From Planctomycetota bacterium (lineage in GTDB: Bacteria > Planctomycetota > Planctomycetia > Planctomycetales > Planctomycetaceae), in NCBI GenBank assembly GCA_023417655.1, contig JAEZFD010000039.1, positions 1 to 64,000 on the forward strand: a stretch of 64,000 bases of DNA, in the 5' to 3' direction. The position numbers and the translations under genes are program-made. Positions 59,975 through 64,000 of the stretch are shown here, piece after piece. The notes beneath the pieces were generated by a model. The model ran no database searches and was not told the DNA's origin. It saw only the letters and a list, made by a program, of their open reading frames with translations. Numbering within the stretch: the stretch's first letter is position 1; every line of letters starts with the position of its first letter.

Positions 59975-62956
59975 GTGAGTTCAGCAAACGGGACGGAGCA
60001 GAAACCGGCACACCCACAGGATGCGGGTGTTTTCGGTCAATTGCTTCAATCACTCACATTGTCCGCCGCCCGCAGACCGGGCGTGACTCTCGCATTTGTC
60101 GCGCTCATCACGCTGGTCTCCATCGGGGTGACAGGGCGTTTTCTGACATTCAAAACAAATCGGGCTGACCTCATCGACCCGAATCAGGAATTCCATCAAC
60201 GCTGGATGGAGTTCGTAGAGAAATTCGGAGACGACTCGGATGTCGTGGTCGTCGTCGAAGGAAATAACGCTGACCAGATTCGGCCGGTACTGGACCGCGT
60301 CGGTTCCCGCCTGTCGGGCGAGACCGAACTGTTCGCCCGGGTGCTCTACAAAGTCGACCCGACCGCATTGCGTCATAAGGCACTGCAATACCTGAACCCT
60401 CAGGAACTGGAACGGGCACAGGCTCGACTGGAGATGTACGCCCCGATTCTGGAAGGACACTGGAATCGCGCCGGTCTCGAGTCATATTGCCGTCGGTTAA
60501 CTGATCACATTCAGCTGACCGCAAAGAATGAGGCATCCGGTGAACTGGCAGCACTCCTGGGACAGTCCCAGTTGCTGATCAGCAGTCTCGCAGGCTTCAT
60601 GCAGAATCCCTCTGGATTCGTCTCTCCCTGGCCGGAAGTCGTCTCTGCTTCCGCGTTTCCGCAGAAGGATGTGACGGAACCTCAGTATCAGCTGACGCCA
60701 AACGGCAAGATGGGTTTTGTGCTTGCCCTGCCGAGAAATGTTTCGACGGACTTCTCTGGAACGTCTCGTTCTCTCGCACGGATGAATGCGATTGTCGAGG
60801 AAGCCCGGCAGGAATTCCCCAGTGTGAAGATTGGACTGACTGGAATTCCAGTTCTGGAAGCGGACGAGATGGCCCGCTCTCAGTCTGACATGGCTGCGGC
60901 GTCCTGCATCTCCTTTATTGGAGTGCTGATGATCTCGCTGATCGGATTCCGCGGCATTCGCCATCCATTCATGTCGATGTCGATGATCGCCGTCGGGACC
61001 GCATGGGCAATGGGGTTCGCGACCGTCGTCATTGGTCATCTCAATATTCTGTCAATGTCATTCGTGACGATCCTCATCGGCGTCGGTGACTACGGGACCC
61101 ATTATGTGGCCTCCTATCTCGAGAATCGCCACAAAGGCATGACACTGATGCAGGCGCTCGGAACAACATCCCGCGTCGTCGGACCGGGAATTGTGACGGC
61201 GGCGATTACAACGTCCCTGTCATTTTTCGCGGCCGCTTTCACCACATTCCTCGGTGTCGCTGAACTCGGGATCATCGCAGGCGGTGGAATTCTGTTGTGT
61301 GCCGTCGCGACCTTCGCCGTGCTGCCTCCATTGATCGCTCTGGCGGATCGACGCCTTGAACCCAAACAGCTCCCTGTTCCGTTTCAGGGGCAGACACTCC
61401 GGAAAGTGCTTAAGAACTTCCCGGGCATGGTCGCGATCGGGGGCGGCTTGGCCGTCCTGATTATGACCGTCTCCATTTTCAAGATCGAAGACGGGAAGCT
61501 CGGCTTCCGCATTAAGTACGACTACAACCTGCTGAACATGCAGGCGAAAGGGGTCGAATCGGTCGAACTTCAGAAACGGGTGTTCGAAGAGGCCGGCGGC
61601 TCCCTGCTGTATGCAGTCTCGATGACGGATTCACCACAACAGGTCCGAATTCTCAAAGAACGATTCCTGGAACTCCCGACGGTCTCCCGGGTCGAAGATC
61701 TGGCGACTTATCTCCCCACCTACCCTCCCGAAGAAACCAATCTGCTGGTTCAGGCAATCCATGCACGCCTGAGCGGTCTGTCGGAACTTCCTCGCGGAAT
61801 TCCGCAACTCGACCCCGCTGCAATTGGGGGAGCATTTGAAAGCCTGCTGCAGACTCTCCGCAGCCGACCTGAGCCAATCGCGCAAGCTGCCAGTCAGGAA
61901 CTGGACCGAATGCTCGATGCTCTTGATATGGTTCCTCTGGAACACCAGATCCAGCTCCTCGCCGGTTATCAGCAGGGAATGCTGATGGCCCTGCACCGTC
62001 AGTTTCAGGTGCTGGCCTCCATCTCCGATCCCGTTCCTGTCTCCCCGATGGACTTCCCTGAGGCACTGCGGAATCGTTTTGTCTCCAGTCAGGGCGACTG
62101 GCTGCTTCGGATCTATCCTCTCGAAGAAATCTGGGATGAAATTCCGCTGACGAAGTTCGTGAACGACGTCCGCACAGTTGACAATGAAATCACAGGGACT
62201 CCGCTGCAGAACTTCGAAGCGGCTCATCAGATTCAACAGAGCTACGCAAATGCGGCGATCTATTCTTCCGGAGTGATCATCGTTGTTCTGCTGATTGATG
62301 TTCTCGGGACAGGCACCCTGCTTTTGTCACTTCTGGCCCCGCTGGCGGCCGTCGGACTTTCAATTCTCATGCAGAAGCCAGGCGTCTCACTGGACCCTGT
62401 CTGGTTGATCTCACTGTACCTGTCAGTCGCTCTGCTTGTGGCCTGCATTCTGGACTTCGAAAAAGCCCGTGTCGCGATTCTTGCGTTATTTCCGCCGCTG
62501 GGCGGTCTGCTGTTGATGTTCGGCATCCTGTCGATTGCACAGGTCGATGTGAATCCCGCCAATCTGATTGTGCTCCCCCTCATTATGGGAATCGGCATGG
62601 ACAGCGGCGTCTACGTTATTCATGACTTCCGCCATCAGACCGGGAAGTATCAGATGACTCGCAGCACGGTGAACGCGGTAACGATGACGTCGCTGACGAC
62701 AATGGTCGGGTTCGGAGCGATGATGGTTGCCGCCCACCAGGGTCTGGTCTCCCTCGGTATGGTGCTGACCATCGGAGTCGCCTGCTGCCTGTTCGTCTCA
62801 CTCGTATTTCTGCCAGCCGTGCTGACGTTGATTGCACGGAACAGGAAAGAAGAACAGGTCGAAGACCTCGAAAATCTGGAGGGAAAATCTTCCATCTCGG
62901 TGGAAGAAGAACCTCACGTGGTCCCGATGCCGAGACCCGTCTCTGTGGTCGCCTGA
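59975..62956 (+). CDS. MMPL/RND-family transporter, HpnN-like
   Basis: A roughly 993-residue inner-membrane protein of the RND superfamily. The start is uncertain: GTG 59975 (VSSANGTEQ) is preferred to a TTG at 59897 because the earlier residues look non-coding. A first helix (VTLAFVALITLVSIG) is followed by a large extracytoplasmic loop, five helices with the GVGDYGTHYVASYL motif, a second loop (about 530-770) and a second helix bundle with IMGIGMDSGVYVIHDFRHQ. The paired G-x-G-x-D-Y/S-G motifs are typical of MMPL proteins. HpnN-type members move hopanoids to the outer membrane; planctomycetes make hopanoids, so that role is plausible. No hpn genes are adjacent. Confidence 0.9.
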   Translation: MSSANGTEQKPAHPQDAGVFGQLLQSLTLSAARRPGVTLAFVALITLVSIGVTGRFLTFKTNRADLIDPNQEFHQRWMEFVEKFGDDSDVVVVVEGNNADQIRPVLDRVGSRLSGETELFARVLYKVDPTALRHKALQYLNPQELERAQARLEMYAPILEGHWNRAGLESYCRRLTDHIQLTAKNEASGELAALLGQSQLLISSLAGFMQNPSGFVSPWPEVVSASAFPQKDVTEPQYQLTPNGKMGFVLALPRNVSTDFSGTSRSLARMNAIVEEARQEFPSVKIGLTGIPVLEADEMARSQSDMAAASCISFIGVLMISLIGFRGIRHPFMSMSMIAVGTAWAMGFATVVIGHLNILSMSFVTILIGVGDYGTHYVASYLENRHKGMTLMQALGTTSRVVGPGIVTAAITTSLSFFAAAFTTFLGVAELGIIAGGGILLCAVATFAVLPPLIALADRRLEPKQLPVPFQGQTLRKVLKNFPGMVAIGGGLAVLIMTVSIFKIEDGKLGFRIKYDYNLLNMQAKGVESVELQKRVFEEAGGSLLYAVSMTDSPQQVRILKERFLELPTVSRVEDLATYLPTYPPEETNLLVQAIHARLSGLSELPRGIPQLDPAAIGGAFESLLQTLRSRPEPIAQAASQELDRMLDALDMVPLEHQIQLLAGYQQGMLMALHRQFQVLASISDPVPVSPMDFPEALRNRFVSSQGDWLLRIYPLEEIWDEIPLTKFVNDVRTVDNEITGTPLQNFEAAHQIQQSYANAAIYSSGVIIVVLLIDVLGTGTLLLSLLAPLAAVGLSILMQKPGVSLDPVWLISLYLSVALLVACILDFEKARVAILALFPPLGGLLLMFGILSIAQVDVNPANLIVLPLIMGIGMDSGVYVIHDFRHQTGKYQMTRSTVNAVTMTSLTTMVGFGAMMVAAHQGLVSLGMVLTIGVACCLFVSLVFLPAVLTLIARNRKEEQVEDLENLEGKSSISVEEEPHVVPMPRPVSVVA

Positions 62957-63017
62957 TCGCAGCCCCGACCCGAGTTCATCGGAGCAGTTTTTCTCGGGGT
63001 AAATCACGGGCATGAAA

Positions 63018-63055
63018 AAGAAAAACGACTTGCAACATGAGTCGCAAGTCGTTTC
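63018..63055 (-). terminator. Rho-independent terminator of tRNA-Lys(TTT)
   Basis: An 11-base perfect stem, AAACGACTTGC (63024-63034) with GCAAGTCGTTT (63045-63055), loop of 10 bases. On the minus strand it is followed by TTCTTTTTC. It lies 20 bases beyond the tRNA 3' end and could also help stop transcription from the transporter gene. Confidence 0.75.
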
Positions 63056-63074
63056 CTATTTTGACTTAAAAAAA

Positions 63075-63147
<73 letters not shown>

Positions 63148-63342
63148 GAAGGATCGGCACGGTAACGTGTTGGGAATCTGGTCGCAAGCGTCCGGAAAAA
63201 ATTCGACCCCCTCGTTTTCCAGATCGAATGCAGGGACGAAGGTTCGCAGGCATTTTCTGGATTTTCGCTGACGTAAGATCAACGCCTGGACGCGGAATCA
63301 GGGACATGGCTTCCCGGGAAGGGGCGAGCAAATTCTGTGATC

Positions 63343-63364
63343 ACAGGACTTCGGTCCTGTCTTT
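63343..63364 (+). other. TTCG-loop hairpin upstream of the TerC gene
   Basis: ACAGGAC (63343-63349) pairs perfectly with GTCCTGT (63354-63360) across a TTCG tetraloop closed by C-G, an exceptionally stable RNA hairpin, followed by CTTT. It lies 270 bases before the TerC-type gene, with no plus-strand gene just upstream to terminate. The rest of 63148-63634 shows nothing recognised; the conserved segments of the yybP-ykoY manganese riboswitch, often found before such genes, were not seen. Confidence 0.5.
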
Positions 63365-63634
63365 CTGGATCAGCAAATTTGATTTTGGGGCAGGACTCTC
63401 CAATGCCCCGAACAGCGAACACCGATCAGCAATGTCGGTTTTTGGAATCCGTAGGACAGATTTTGCTTTGCGAACCGCTCAGACGGTACTTTTCATCTTG
63501 CCGACAGTAAAAAAACGACCACAAATGAATGGACGGTCATCTGACAGGCATGACCAAGCGGCCACGAGCTTTTCCGCGTCTCGTGCTGACATCCTGTGAG
63601 TCCTTGCGGATACGCCTTGGGAAAGAATTGAAAC

Positions 63635-64000
63635 ATGGACTGGGTAGTGCCGCTCGTCACGTTGACTGCGATGGAGATCGTCCTCGGGATCGACAACATC
63701 GTCTTCATCAGCATTCTCTGCGGCAGGTTGCCACCTGAGCAGCGAACCATGGCCCGGTTCGTTGGACTTGGTCTCGCAATGGTGATGCGGATCCTGTTGC
63801 TCTTTTCACTGTCGTGGGTCTTGAGCCTGACGAATCCGGTCTTTGAACTGACTGACTTAGGGATCCCCCGTTCCTGGGTTGTCTCTGAAGAAACGATCGA
63901 TGCAGAGAAGGCCGCACAGAACGATCAGGAAACGCGTATCGTCCCAGCTCCAAAATCGAGTGCACAGGGTCATGGAAAAGGGCATGTTCAAGGGCCCTAT
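63635..64000 (+). CDS. TerC-family membrane protein (N-terminal part, cut by window edge)
   Basis: An open frame of 122 codons from ATG 63635 runs off the right edge. It begins MDWVVPLVTLTAMEIVLGIDNIVFISIL, the TerC signature with the acidic residue pair of the first helix (E-x5-D-N). A second helix follows (GLGLAMVMRILLLFSLSWVL). The TerC family includes manganese exporters of the YkoY/Alx type and tellurium-resistance proteins. A hydrophilic stretch rich in Glu, Gln and Ala after helix 2 (about 84-115, VVSEETIDAEKAAQ) is longer than usual. No convincing Shine-Dalgarno precedes the start. The remainder lies outside the window, so only the family can be stated. Confidence 0.85.
   Translation, partial: MDWVVPLVTLTAMEIVLGIDNIVFISILCGRLPPEQRTMARFVGLGLAMVMRILLLFSLSWVLSLTNPVFELTDLGIPRSWVVSEETIDAEKAAQNDQETRIVPAPKSSAQGHGKGHVQGPY

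Overview
The window looks like a stretch of a planctomycete chromosome (moderately high GC, Planctomycetia-like). The evidence is gene content: a BBP7-type outer-membrane beta barrel, DUF1080 proteins, a formylmethanofuran dehydrogenase A subunit, FloA, DUF58/MoxR, a b6-type cytochrome fused to cytochrome c, many secreted proteins without recognised families, weak Shine-Dalgarno use and loosely packed short operons. No ribosomal-protein cluster, rRNA or plasmid/phage replication module is seen.

Layout. 1-551: the end of an IS5-like insertion sequence and a doublet of GCTGGGT palindromes resembling a REPIN/MITE. 552-3862: dGTPase, a doubtful small gene and a flagellin standing alone. 3863-6962: an accessory patch with a pentapeptide-repeat/TIR fusion protein of visibly lower GC, a degenerate class II tRNA-like sequence just upstream of it, and an intact tRNA-Lys(CTT) with its terminator. 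7278-12777: housekeeping genes (truB, dprA, corA) and a MoxR ATPase/DUF58 pair. 13358-19506: an MFS transporter, a metallophosphatase, a cytochrome P450, rnpA overlapped by a 75-residue gene, and a secreted protein. 19770-25598: cysK, a SpoU rRNA methyltransferase, a secreted protein, DUF1080 and DUF4432 sugar-related proteins. 25768-33320: a membrane protein with a disordered N-terminus, bioD, an NrnA-type DHH phosphoesterase, a Rieske/cytochrome b-c respiratory module and scpB. 33525-38914: a membrane protein, a double DUF1080 protein and a LolC/LolD-type ABC exporter. 39348-46662: ilvE, a secreted protein, floA with a possible partner, a GT4 glycosyltransferase and the BBP7 protein. 46793-55489: fhcA, purF, an exported HEAT protein with a degenerate receiver-like domain, an MFS transporter and a Cys/Gly- and Met/Gln-rich lipoprotein. 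56139-64000: a membrane-anchored helix-turn-helix protein with serial SDSDV and DSGI repeats behind an unusual structured intergenic region, an orphan histidine kinase, nth, a large MMPL/RND transporter, tRNA-Lys(TTT) and the start of a TerC-family gene that runs off the right edge.

How genes work together. The Rieske and cytochrome b-c genes form a quinol-oxidising complex. MoxR and DUF58 are a chaperone/adaptor pair. LolC/LolD form a lipoprotein or macrolide-type ABC exporter. The TIR protein is the only clear candidate immune effector. The most unusual items are the SDSDV/DSGI transmembrane regulator with its upstream repeat/hairpin region, the tRNA-like sequence beside the TIR gene, the exported HEAT/receiver protein and the REPIN-like doublet. 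Functions are by family recognition from translated sequence; no database search was run.
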